64,000 nt of DNA from Aureimonas ureilytica DSM 18598 = NBRC 106430 (GTDB lineage: Bacteria > Pseudomonadota > Alphaproteobacteria > Rhizobiales > Rhizobiaceae): assembly GCF_000382705.1 (NCBI RefSeq), contig NZ_ARQE01000009.1, positions 1 to 64,000 on the forward strand, read 5' to 3'. A program made the translations under genes and the position numbers. The notes beneath the pieces are model-generated. The model was given only the letters and a program-made list of their open reading frames with translations. It was not told the DNA's origin and made no database searches. Shown piece by piece: positions 1 through 12,178 of the stretch; the first letter of the stretch is position 1; each line of letters begins with the position of its first letter.

Positions 1-246
1 GTGCGATAACGTTGCGACCACTTTACCGCCGAGGACACCGCGACCCCAAACCGCGTGGCCGCAGATCGGCAGCTCTCGCCGGCTTCGATCGCACCAACGA
101 CCCGCTGGCGAAGATCATGCGAAAGAGGTGCTGTCATCCGATGCCGGCCTCCCATCCAGTCAGCATCTTGAATCACACATCAGCCGCGATCGGAACCACA
201 AGTCGATTCCGATAAAACCCGAAACGCTCTAGTCCGCCCTGGCGGA
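1..246. other. left edge, no supported gene
   Basis: I see no convincing coding region here. A 67-codon plus-strand frame at 12-215 is rich in Arg and Pro, has no ribosome binding site and resembles no family I know. A short inverted repeat at 232-247 (TCCGCC/GGCGGA) overlaps the stop of the leftward hydrolase gene but lacks a following T-run, so it is at best a weak terminator. Confidence 0.5.
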
Positions 247-1296
247 TCACTCCGCCCGGGCCACCTCGGGAAGGCCGGCCACGAGGGCTTCTTCCACCAA
301 GGCGGCATCGACAGCCGGCTCGGGCGGGCGGGTGCGCGGCAGGGCGGAATCCAGAAAGGCCTCGAAGGCCGACAGCGTCGGCTCGCGGTAACGGTCGGCT
401 TCCTGAAGAAGCTCGTGCCGCGCGCCGGCCACGCGCAGGAAATGGCCCGAGCGCATCCGCCAGGCCAAACGCTCCGCCGCGCGGTTGGAAACGATCCGAT
501 CCGCTCCGGCGGCGATAATGAGCGTCGGCACGCGCATTCGTGCGATGCGGTCGGACTCCTCCAGCCGGCGCTGCGCGCGAAGGACGGCGCGCAGCCAGGA
601 GGCCGAGAGCGTCTGGACGAAGAGATCGGGCGCTGCGGTCTGGAGCGCGAGATTGCGCTCGAAGCGGGCCCGGTCCGAGGTCAATGTGTTGTCGGCCAAA
701 CTCGAGCCCGGCTCGATGCGCCGCGCCCGGCGCAGCGGCAGCCGGCCGAAGCCCGTCCAATGCAGGGCGGAGGCGACGGCGCCGAGAAGCCGGAGCTTGA
801 ACGGCGAACCGGGCAGGGCGACGAAGGGCGCCAGCACGACCATGCGCTGGACGCGATCCTGCAGCCGCTCCATCGCGCTCAGCGCCACGAGCCCACCCAT
901 GGAATGGGCGAGCACCGCGTAAGGGGCGGGGCATCGCGCGAGGACGATCTCGTGGAAGAAGCGCATGACATCGTCGACGAAATGGGCGACGCGCGTGACA
1001 TGGCCGATCGTGGGATTGGGGAGCGAGCGGAAGGAGCGGCCCTGGCCGCGCCAGTCGAATGTCGCGACGACGAAGCCGAGCCGGTTCAGATCGCGCATCG
1101 TCTCGAAATATTTCTCGCTCGCCTCGTTGCGCCCCTGCAGCAGAAGGACGGTACCTCGGCTCCGCCCGCCTTCGGCCGCCGGCGCGATCGCAAAGCGCAG
1201 CGTCCGGCCCTGGCCGATATCGAGCAGCCCCATGTCCAGTCGATCGGGCGGCGGATTGTCGGGCGAGGCGACGAAGGGCGGCAGGGTTTGAGACAC
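247..1296 (-). CDS. alpha/beta hydrolase (lysophospholipase/monoacylglycerol lipase type)
   Basis: A 349-residue cytosolic-looking serine hydrolase of the COG2267 (PldB-like) kind. The nucleophile elbow AHSMGG places the catalytic Ser near residue 132. An acid motif (AAGADRIVSN) and a C-terminal His motif (GARHELLQE) complete a plausible triad, and the LLLQGRNE stretch fits the oxyanion region. I chose the GTG at 1296 because GAAGGG lies about 9 bases before it; the open frame continues upstream to 1575 but that part is low-complexity Arg/Pro. An ATG at 1233 is the other candidate. The gene stands alone and is divergent from hsp20. Substrate is not determinable: lysophospholipid or short acyl esters are family-based guesses. 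Confidence 0.85.
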   Translation of the reverse strand: MSQTLPPFVASPDNPPPDRLDMGLLDIGQGRTLRFAIAPAAEGGRSRGTVLLLQGRNEASEKYFETMRDLNRLGFVVATFDWRGQGRSFRSLPNPTIGHVTRVAHFVDDVMRFFHEIVLARCPAPYAVLAHSMGGLVALSAMERLQDRVQRMVVLAPFVALPGSPFKLRLLGAVASALHWTGFGRLPLRRARRIEPGSSLADNTLTSDRARFERNLALQTAAPDLFVQTLSASWLRAVLRAQRRLEESDRIARMRVPTLIIAAGADRIVSNRAAERLAWRMRSGHFLRVAGARHELLQEADRYREPTLSAFEAFLDSALPRTRPPEPAVDAALVEEALVAGLPEVARAE

Positions 1297-1431
1297 GGGC
1301 GGCGATCCCTTCGAGCGGCAAGGCGGGCCGGGCCTGCGAGGGTCCCGAACCTGTCCTCTCCTATAGCGCATGGCGAGGCCGGATGGCGAACGGCGGCGTG
1401 GGCAAGCGGCCGTCATATCCCCCATGCAAAG

Positions 1432-1463
1432 GGAGCCGGCCCCTCCTGGAAGGGGCCGGCTCC
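1432..1463. repeat. perfect 13-bp stem-loop in intergenic region
   Basis: GGAGCCGGCCCCT at 1432-1444 pairs exactly with AGGGGCCGGCTCC at 1451-1463 around a 6-base loop. No good T-run follows on the plus strand; the minus strand reads CTTTGC after it. It may end an unannotated short transcript running leftward, or be a protein-binding or REP-like palindrome. Confidence 0.5.
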
Positions 1464-1699
1464 ACGCAACCCTGGCGGAAGGGACGGGACGCCGAGGGCT
1501 GTGCCCCGCAAGGCTGCGGGCCTCGCGGATCGCCAATCTGCGCCATGCCGGATGAACCCAGGCCAAAGGGATCATTCATCCCCCGTTCATCGCTCAGCCA
1601 CCCGCTAAGCCGCTGTTTCGGCTCGCACAAAAAATCTTCGAAAAAAATTGGGGCGGCGCTTGAAGGCCCGTTTTGAGCTTACCATCTCAGTCCCGTGGC

Positions 1700-1801
1700 C
1701 GCCGAATGGGGCCGCTGACGGGAGACCCTCCGCCGGAACGGGGAGGATGCAAACGTCTCGCGTCAAAGTCGCAAACCTGTTGCTTCCTATGGAGAACGAC
1801 C
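1700..1801 (+). promoter_or_regulatory. ROSE-like RNA thermometer in hsp20 leader
   Basis: The last leader hairpin carries TTGCTTCCTATGGAGAA at 1780-1796. There the TTGCT-TCC arm can fold on the GGAG ribosome binding site (1791-1794), 7 bases before the ATG. This is the arrangement of ROSE elements of rhizobial small heat-shock genes, in which a conserved U(U/C)GCU faces the Shine-Dalgarno and melts on warming. The upstream hairpins are not resolved by eye, so the 5' limit is approximate. Confidence 0.6.
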
Positions 1802-2263
1802 ATGCGTCAGTTTGATTTCGCCCCCCTGTACCGTTCGACCGTCGGCTTCGACCGTCTCTTCTCGATGCTCGACACGCTCGGCTCGAACGAGGCCGCTCAG
1901 AGCTACCCGCCCTACAATATCGAGCGGACCGGCGAGAACGCCTATCGCATCACCATGGCCGTCGCCGGCTTCGGCGACAACGAGCTCTCGATCGAGTCGC
2001 GTGAGAACACGCTGACCGTCAAGGGCGAGAAGGCGGACGCTGAGGGGGAGGGCGCCGAGTTCCTCTACCGCGGCATCGCGGGCCGGGCCTTCGAGCGCCG
2101 GTTCCAGCTCGCCGACCATGTGGAGGTGAAGGGCGCGAGCCTCAAGAACGGGCTCCTCCATATCGACCTTCTGCGCGTGATCCCCGAGGCCATGAAGCCC
2201 CGCCGGATCGAGATTTCGAACGCCAACGCCAATGCGAAGGCGATCGAGGCCAACGCCGCCTGA
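1802..2263 (+). CDS. Hsp20 family small heat-shock protein
   Basis: A 153-residue ATP-independent holdase of the IbpA/HspA class that keeps unfolding proteins soluble. The N-terminal motif RSTVGFDRLFSMLD is typical of rhizobial class A sHSPs. The alpha-crystallin domain covers about residues 35-140, with YNIERTGENAYRI at its start and a VAGF turn. The C-terminal RRIEI supplies the IXI-type anchoring motif. The start at 1802 is fixed by GGAG 7 bases upstream; the frame is open further upstream but that part is leader. It ends at a strong terminator and forms its own transcription unit, probably heat-controlled through the ROSE-like leader. Confidence 0.93.
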   Translation: MRQFDFAPLYRSTVGFDRLFSMLDTLGSNEAAQSYPPYNIERTGENAYRITMAVAGFGDNELSIESRENTLTVKGEKADAEGEGAEFLYRGIAGRAFERRFQLADHVEVKGASLKNGLLHIDLLRVIPEAMKPRRIEISNANANAKAIEANAA

Positions 2264-2286
2264 TCGGTCGATCATCGCTTCATGGA

Positions 2287-2313
2287 AACGGCGCCCTTCG
2301 GGGCGCCGTTTTT
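2287..2313 (+). terminator. rho-independent terminator of hsp20
   Basis: A 10-bp perfect stem, AACGGCGCCC (2287-2296) with GGGCGCCGTT (2301-2310), closes a TTCG tetraloop and runs into a T-tract. Confidence 0.9.
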
Positions 2314-2354
2314 CGTTGTGCTTCCATCGAGCCATGCGCGTTTTCCGCGCGAAC

Positions 2355-2390
2355 GAAAAAGGGCCGGATGGGATGTCCCATCCGGCCCTT
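2355..2390 (-). terminator. rho-independent terminator of the rmf-like gene
   Basis: GGGCCGGATGGGA (2361-2373) pairs with TCCCATCCGGCCC (2376-2388). Read leftward the stem is followed by TTTTT (2356-2360). It faces the hsp20 terminator, so the two convergent units are insulated. Confidence 0.85.
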
Positions 2391-2412
2391 GCGTGTTCGA
2401 GAGATCAGGGCG

Positions 2413-2625
2413 TCAGTGTCGCGCCTCGGAGGCGGTGCCGTTGGACGCGGCCGCACCTTCGTTCTGCGTGGACGAACGGAAATGGCCGGGTTCCGTGTTG
2501 CGGCTTTCGGTCCAACCCGCCATCCATTCGGCCCGCAGGCTGGAGCCTACGGGATATTCGCAGGATGACATCGGATGGTTGTTCTGGAAGGCCAGCTTGC
2601 CCTGATGAAATGCGTCGGCTGCCAT
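2413..2625 (-). CDS. rmf: Rmf/CrpP-family ribosome modulation factor-like protein
   Basis: A 70-residue protein whose first half matches the ribosome modulation factor pattern. An FHQGK stretch is followed by CEYPVGSSLRAEWMAGW, comparable to the CPY...WLGGW core of E. coli RMF. RMF inactivates 70S ribosomes by driving dimer formation in stationary phase. The tail after about residue 46 is polar and unlike E. coli RMF. The start is supported by GGAGG 6 bases upstream. An exact EcfG-type promoter lies 32 bases before the start codon and a strong terminator follows, so it is a single-gene stress-induced unit. The alternative is the CrpP branch of the same family. Confidence 0.75.
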   Translation of the reverse strand: MAADAFHQGKLAFQNNHPMSSCEYPVGSSLRAEWMAGWTESRNTEPGHFRSSTQNEGAAASNGTASEARH

Positions 2626-2656
2626 GAGTTCCTCCGCGTTGTTGATCAGTTGCAGA

Positions 2657-2681
2657 AACGCCTTCGCCGCCGCTCCGTTCC
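2657..2681 (-). promoter_or_regulatory. EcfG (general stress sigma factor) promoter of rmf-like gene
   Basis: On the minus strand the sequence reads GGAAC (2681-2677), 16 bases, then CGTT (2660-2657). This matches the alphaproteobacterial general-stress consensus GGAAC-N16/17-CGTT exactly. The -10 is 32 bases upstream of the start codon. Confidence 0.75.
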
Positions 2682-2695
2682 CGCTTTTTTTGGCG

Positions 2696-3745
2696 TCAGT
2701 TCATCCCGGCCAGGAATCGGTCCACATCGGCGGCCTCGGTGGACCAGCTCGTGACGAGCCGCACGAGGCGCTCGGTCTCGCTCATCCGCACGCCGCTGCC
2801 ATGGGGCAGGTTCCAGTCGTAGAACATGGCGCCCTGGGCCCGCAGCGCGTCCGCCGTTACCTGATCGAGAATCGCGAAGACCTCGTTCGAGCGCGTGTCC
2901 CAGGCCTGACGGGCGTGGGGACGGTTGGTGAGGCCGGCGCGCAGCCGGTCGGCCATCGCGTTGGCATGGGCGGCGAGGGTCAGCCAGAGCCCGTCGTCGA
3001 GATAGGCCATGAACTGCGCCGCCATGAAGCGCGTCTTGGAAAAGAGCTGCGCGCCGCGCTTGCGGATATAGGGAAACTGCCTGGCCTTGTCGGGATCGAA
3101 GAAGACCACCGCCTCGGCGCACCAGCAGCCGTTCTTGGTGGCGCCGAAGGAGAGGATGTCGATGCCGGCGCGCCATGTCATGTCGGCGGGCGACAGGCCG
3201 GTGGCGGCCAGCGCGTTGGCGAAGCGCGCGCCGTCCATGTGGAAGGCCAGGTCCTGCTCATGTGCGATCTCGGCGATGGCGGCGATCTCGTCGCGGCCGT
3301 AGAGCGTGCCGACTTCGCTCGCCTGGCTGATCGTCACGGCCATCGGCTGGCCGGCATGGATGAAGCCGGGCCGGAAGCGCGCCAGCTCGTGGCGAAGCTG
3401 CCCCGGATCGATGCGGCCGAGCGCTCCGTCCACCGGCGCCATGCGCGCGCCATGGGTGAAGAATTCCGGCGCGCCGCATTCGTCCTCCACGACATGCGCC
3501 TCGCGATGGCACATGACGACCCCGCCCGGCCGGTTGACGGCGGCAAAGCTCAAGGAGTTGGCGGCCGTGCCGGTGCCCACGAAGAAGACGGCGACCTCGC
3601 GCTCGAAGATCTCGTTGAAGCGCTGTTCCACCGCCTTGTCGATGTCGCTCGACCCATAGGCCGCGGCCATGCCTGCGCCATGCGTGGACAAAGCGGCGGA
3701 TACGGCCGGATGCGCGCCGGACCAGTTGTCGGATGCGAAGATCAT
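2696..3745 (-). CDS. ltaE: low-specificity L-threonine aldolase (PLP)
   Basis: A 349-residue fold-type I PLP enzyme that cleaves L-threonine/allo-threonine to glycine and acetaldehyde. It starts with FASDNWSGAHPAV, the usual N-terminus of bacterial threonine aldolases. The GTGTAANSL loop binds cofactor phosphate, HMDGARFANAL supplies the Asp/Arg pair, and SFGATKNG places the Schiff-base Lys at about residue 204. Length fits the family. The ribosome site before 3745 is weak. It is divergent from gltB across a 418-bp gap. Specificity for L versus other beta-hydroxy amino acids cannot be told from sequence. Confidence 0.88.
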   Translation of the reverse strand: MIFASDNWSGAHPAVSAALSTHGAGMAAAYGSSDIDKAVEQRFNEIFEREVAVFFVGTGTAANSLSFAAVNRPGGVVMCHREAHVVEDECGAPEFFTHGARMAPVDGALGRIDPGQLRHELARFRPGFIHAGQPMAVTISQASEVGTLYGRDEIAAIAEIAHEQDLAFHMDGARFANALAATGLSPADMTWRAGIDILSFGATKNGCWCAEAVVFFDPDKARQFPYIRKRGAQLFSKTRFMAAQFMAYLDDGLWLTLAAHANAMADRLRAGLTNRPHARQAWDTRSNEVFAILDQVTADALRAQGAMFYDWNLPHGSGVRMSETERLVRLVTSWSTEAADVDRFLAGMN

Positions 3746-4163
3746 GAAGCTCGTTCCGCCTGAAGATTTGGAAGCGACAGGCCTTGCGCGCTTCGAACAG
3801 GCCCGTCAACCGCGCGTGGCGACGCGGCTTTCGAGGCGGCTCACGATTTCCTTCCACGGGTCGCCTGGCTTTGCGCGCTTCAAACCGACGCGCCGACACG
3901 CTAGAAGCACTCTTGAAAAAATCTAAGGAAGCTGCAATAAGCCCTGAGATATGGCAGCAATGCTGACCTAAATTGCCGGCCGTTCCTGGCCGCAAGGACG
4001 AACCCCGGCGGATCGTGGGGGCTGGAGACATGGGGCGAGGATGCCCCGATCGAAACGGGAAGTCCCTTTGGGGCGCGATGGTCTGGGCCGTCCGCGCCCT
4101 CTTGGCCTGCCCGGAACTGGAACCCGCATCTGGCGCGGTTCGTGAAGAGGGAGACGTGACGCG
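3746..4163. other. 418-bp intergenic region, ltaE/gltB divergent control region
   Basis: No gene is seen. The middle (about 3900-3970) is distinctly AT-richer than its surroundings and carries a candidate gltB promoter. An 11-bp direct repeat TTGCGCGCTTC occurs at 3784-3794 and 3871-3881. GGGGC/GCCCC near 4031-4050 could form a leader hairpin in the roughly 215-nt gltB leader. Confidence 0.5.
3913..3941 (+). promoter_or_regulatory. candidate sigma70 promoter for gltB
   Basis: TTGAAA (3913-3918), a 17-base spacer and AATAAG (3936-3941) sit in the AT-rich part of the gap. The match is 5/6 and 4/6. It implies a long leader before the ATG at 4164. Confidence 0.4.
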
Positions 4164-8879
<4,716 letters not shown>

Positions 8880-9255
8880 GGCGGCGTCAGGCCTCGAACG
8901 AGGCGCTATGGAGGGCGGATGGCGGTTTCGGTCGCCATCGCCTTTCCGACGGGGGTGGCGGGTCAGCGGATAGGGTCCGATGCCGGCCTTGATCCTTGGA
9001 GCCCCGTTCGGTTGCGCCTTCTGAACAAGACGCCGGTATCCGCGGCCCTGATCCGCCTTCTCGCCGCCGGTCGGCGAGAGCGGAGGGAAACAACGGGTCG
9101 CCGGCAATCGCTCGCGAAGTCTAGACGCGTTCTATTCTCGCGGATTTTGGTGTAATGCGACGCGGAACGACGCAGCCCCGATGGACCGGGCATGCGGCGT
9201 CGCGCTGCGGTCTGCCGCTGCATGGGATGTGGCGGAACTTAAGACGGAGGGGCAT
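8880..9255. other. 376-bp gap between gltB and gltD
   Basis: No gene is seen. The gap is long for two subunits of one enzyme. A short stem GCCTCG/CGAGGC at 8891-8904 lies just after gltB without a T-run. A -10-like TGTAAT at 9152-9157 could serve a separate gltD promoter, but I see no good -35. Confidence 0.4.
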
Positions 9256-10710
9256 ATGGGCAAGGTGACGGGCTTTCTGGAGATCGACCGCCAGACGGCG
9301 AAATATCAGCCGGCGTCCGACCGCATTCGCCATTTCCGCGAGTTCACGCTGCCGATCTCCGACGAGGAGGTCGGCAAGCAGGCGGCGCGCTGCATGGATT
9401 GCGGCATTCCCTTCTGCCACGGGCCGACGGGCTGCCCCGTCCACAACCAGATCCCGGACTGGAACGATCTCGTTTATTCCGGCGATTGGGAGACGGCGAT
9501 CCGCAATCTCCACTCGACCAACAACTTCCCGGAATTCACCGGCCGCATCTGCCCCGCGCCTTGCGAGGAAGCCTGCACGCTGAATCTGGAAGACGTGCCG
9601 GTCGCCATCAAGACGGTGGAACAGGCGATCGCCGACAAGGCCTACAAGCTCGGCCTCATCAAGCCGCAGCCGGCCGAAACGCAGACCGGCAAGCGCGTCG
9701 CCGTGATCGGCTCCGGCCCGGCGGGTCTCGCCGCCGCCCAGCAGCTCGGCCGCGCTGGCCATGAGGTGCATGTGTTCGAGCGGGAATCCCGCCCGGGCGG
9801 TCTGCTGCGCTACGGCATTCCCGACTTCAAGATGGAAAAGCACTGGATCGACAAGCGCGTCGAGCAGATGGAAGGCGAGGGCGTCACCTTCCATTGCGGC
9901 GTGAATATCGGCCGGGATCGCAGCCTGAGCGACCTTCAGGCCGAGTTCGACGCGGTTCTCTATTGCGGCGGCGCCGAGCGCCCGCGCGATGCCGGCATTC
10001 CGACCAATGGTCTCGACGGCATCTACGACGCCATGCCCTACCTGGTTCAGCAGAACCGGCGCGTCGGCGGCGAGAAGGTCGAGAGCGCGGGCTGGAACGC
10101 CGGCGAGATCTGGGCCGGCGCCAAGCATGTCGTCGTCGTCGGCGGTGGCGACACGGCGTCGGACTGCGTCGGCACGGCGTTCCGCCAGGGCGCGGTGAAG
10201 GTCACGCAGCTCGACATCCGCCCGCAGCCGCCCAAGACCGAGAACAAGCTCGAAGTCTGGCCCTATTGGGCGACCAAGATGCGCGTCTCCTCCTCCCAGG
10301 CCGAGGGCGCGGTGCGCGAGTTCCAGGTGGCGACGCTCGAGTTCGTCGGCGAGGACGGGCAGCTGACCGGCGTGAAGTGCGCGCAGGTGGACGACCGGCG
10401 CAAGCCGATCCCCGGCACGGAATTCGTCATCAAGGCCGATCTCGCCTTCATCGCCATCGGCTTCGCCGGTCCGTTCATGGACGGGTTCATGGCCGATGCC
10501 GGCGAGGCGCTGAAGACCAAGGCCGACAGCCGCGGCAATGTCGCGGTGCTCGCCGACGACAAGCGCTACCTCACCTCGATCGACAAGCTCTACACGGCGG
10601 GCGACGTGCGTCGCGGCCAGTCGCTGGTGGTCTGGGCGATCCGCGAAGGGCGTCAGGCGGCCCGCGCCATCGATCTCGACCTGATGGGCAAGACGACGCT
10701 GCCGCTCTGA
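9256..10710 (+). CDS. gltD: glutamate synthase (NADPH) small subunit
   Basis: A 484-residue flavoprotein that passes electrons from NADPH through FAD and two 4Fe-4S clusters to GltB. Cysteine motifs in the N-terminal ferredoxin-like domain (CMDCGIPFCHG and CPAPCEEAC) supply cluster ligands. The FAD Rossmann motif is VAVIGSGPAGLAAAQQLG near residue 150, and the NADPH motif VVVVGGGDTASD is near 295. The ATG at 9256 is chosen because GGAGGGG lies about 6 bases before it; the frame is open 25 codons further upstream. It ends at a strong two-way terminator. Length and motifs are standard. Confidence 0.96.
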   Translation: MGKVTGFLEIDRQTAKYQPASDRIRHFREFTLPISDEEVGKQAARCMDCGIPFCHGPTGCPVHNQIPDWNDLVYSGDWETAIRNLHSTNNFPEFTGRICPAPCEEACTLNLEDVPVAIKTVEQAIADKAYKLGLIKPQPAETQTGKRVAVIGSGPAGLAAAQQLGRAGHEVHVFERESRPGGLLRYGIPDFKMEKHWIDKRVEQMEGEGVTFHCGVNIGRDRSLSDLQAEFDAVLYCGGAERPRDAGIPTNGLDGIYDAMPYLVQQNRRVGGEKVESAGWNAGEIWAGAKHVVVVGGGDTASDCVGTAFRQGAVKVTQLDIRPQPPKTENKLEVWPYWATKMRVSSSQAEGAVREFQVATLEFVGEDGQLTGVKCAQVDDRRKPIPGTEFVIKADLAFIAIGFAGPFMDGFMADAGEALKTKADSRGNVAVLADDKRYLTSIDKLYTAGDVRRGQSLVVWAIREGRQAARAIDLDLMGKTTLPL

Positions 10711-10730
10711 TCGAAGCGGGTTCGAAAACA

Positions 10731-10761
10731 AAAAGGCTCGCCCCGAGGGGCGAGCCTTTTT
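10731..10761. terminator. bidirectional terminator, gltD / DUF459 gene
   Basis: AAAAGGCTCGCCCC (10731-10744) pairs with GGGGCGAGCCTTTT (10747-10760). The T-tracts on both strands let it end gltD and the convergent leftward operon. Confidence 0.9.
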
Positions 10762-10773
10762 CGTTTGCGCCTG

Positions 10774-12174
10774 TCAGTTGACGGCGGACGTATCCGGCGT
10801 GCCGGCTTTGCTCGGGGCGGGGGCCGCCGGCGCGGGCGCGGCTTTGGGCTCCGCCTCGGGTGAATGGAGGCGCAGTTCTTCGAGGCTCGTCGTGCCGCGA
10901 AAGACGATGGCGTTGTCGTGCGTGATGGGCGAGACCGCATTGTCGCGCCCGGTCCAGCTGAACTGGTCGGCCCGGCCCGAAACGGCGGCGGTCGCGATGC
11001 CCTCGCGCACCAGCTTCTCGCGCGGCGAGCCTTGGCCTCCGGCCGCATCCTTTGGCCCGCCGAGAAGCTGATCGCCGCCGTCGAGACGCGGGTCGGCGAA
11101 AGAGACCGGCGGCGCGGAGGTCGCGAGCGCGGCGTCCACGGCGGTCGGAAGGTCCTTCGCCGAAAGCTGCTGATCGGCAAGGCTCGCGACGAAATCCTCG
11201 ACATTGAGGCCGAGCACCTTCGTCACCGGCTTTTCCACGTAGAAGGCGAGCTTTTCCTGACCCGCGCCGGTAAGCGTGATGCCGTCGGAATTGCGCAGGC
11301 GCACGGTCTGGCCGGCCGTGTCGGGGCCGGAGGTCACGAAGCCACCATTGGCGTCGGTGAAGCCGCTCCAGACATCGACATATTCGCCGCCGGACATCAG
11401 CGCCACGGTGCGGAAGAGGTCGTTGAGATAGACCATGTCCTCCGTCGCGCGGTCGGACTGGAAGGCCGGCATCCCGACCCAGAGGAAGGGCACTTTCTTG
11501 GCGCGGATCGCCTCGGCGAGCGCCTTGGCGCGGCCCTCATAGGCCTCGGCCCATTCCTGCCCGCGAAGGGGCAGGGCGCCGTCCGGCGCGCGAATGGCCT
11601 GCCGGTCGTTGGCGCCGAGCATCACCACCACTGCGGCCGGCTTGGTTTCGTCGATCATGGTGCCGATCGTCGCCGGCCAGTCACGATGATCGTCGCGCAC
11701 GAGGCCGGACGAGCCGTCGACGCGGGTGGTGACGCGGATGTCGCGATTGTCGGCGAAGGCGGCTTCGAGGCCCTTGCCGAGCGAGCCCGCCATGAAATCG
11801 CCGATCACGAGGACGTTGCGCGCCGTCTCGCTCTTTTCCACGGCCGGCGTGCTCGCGGCCGCTGCGGCCGTGGCGGCGGCGGTCGCCGCTGCCGCGCCCG
11901 TGGCGGCCCGGCTCGGGCTGCGACGCGGGGCCGACGCTTCGGCCGGGGCCCTCTTGCGCGGCGCCTTGCGGATGATCCGGCGCGGCGGCGGCTCCTCGTA
12001 GACGCGATAGGAGGGACGGGCGCGAGGCGGCCCCCCGAACAGCATGTCGAGAAGCGAGCGCGGCCGGTCCTGCGCCATGGCCTCGACCGGCAGCAGCATC
12101 GCCGCGACCGTGAGCGCCACGATAGGGGCGAGCCCCAGGCGGCGCCTTCGGGCGGCGATGCTGCGTTTCGTCAT
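10774..12174 (-). CDS. DUF459 SGNH/GDSL-like periplasmic protein with altered catalytic residues
   Basis: A 466-residue exported protein. A basic N-terminus and hydrophobic stretch with an AMAQ cleavage site (about residues 1-35) are followed by a Pro/Arg/Ala-rich linker to about residue 120, then a DUF459 SGNH fold. Block I reads VIGDFMAGSLG, so the usual GDSL Ser position is Phe. Block III VVMLGANDRQ keeps the Asn. Block V reads SDGITLTGAG, with Thr where the catalytic His is expected in DGxHxT. The start at 12174 was chosen because the upstream part overlaps mltB. It lies 4 bp downstream of mltB in one operon, so an envelope or peptidoglycan role is likely. It may be a non-enzymatic relative of acyl esterases. 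Confidence 0.75.
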   Translation of the reverse strand: MTKRSIAARRRRLGLAPIVALTVAAMLLPVEAMAQDRPRSLLDMLFGGPPRARPSYRVYEEPPPRRIIRKAPRKRAPAEASAPRRSPSRAATGAAAATAAATAAAAASTPAVEKSETARNVLVIGDFMAGSLGKGLEAAFADNRDIRVTTRVDGSSGLVRDDHRDWPATIGTMIDETKPAAVVVMLGANDRQAIRAPDGALPLRGQEWAEAYEGRAKALAEAIRAKKVPFLWVGMPAFQSDRATEDMVYLNDLFRTVALMSGGEYVDVWSGFTDANGGFVTSGPDTAGQTVRLRNSDGITLTGAGQEKLAFYVEKPVTKVLGLNVEDFVASLADQQLSAKDLPTAVDAALATSAPPVSFADPRLDGGDQLLGGPKDAAGGQGSPREKLVREGIATAAVSGRADQFSWTGRDNAVSPITHDNAIVFRGTTSLEELRLHSPEAEPKAAPAPAAPAPSKAGTPDTSAVN

Positions 12175-12178
12175 GCGT

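Larger units (their letters stand above)
1297..1801. other. 505-bp noncoding stretch between divergent hydrolase and hsp20
   Basis: This gap should hold the hydrolase promoter (leftward) and the hsp20 promoter and leader (rightward). It contains a strong 13-bp stem-loop at 1432-1463 and an A-rich patch near 1628-1650. I find no credible gene. The open frames here are extensions of the hydrolase frame or Arg/Pro-rich shadows. Confidence 0.5.

Noticed and set aside
12-215. 67-codon frame at the left edge
   Set aside because: No ribosome binding site, Arg/Pro-rich composition typical of random high-GC frames.
1361-1630. 89-codon minus-strand frame upstream of the hydrolase
   Set aside because: Low-complexity, overlaps the stem-loop at 1432-1463 and another frame; no domain.
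1735-1757. GGAAC...CGTC upstream of hsp20 as an EcfG promoter
   Set aside because: Spacing is 14 instead of 16-17 and the -10 is CGTC; not acceptable next to three exact matches elsewhere.
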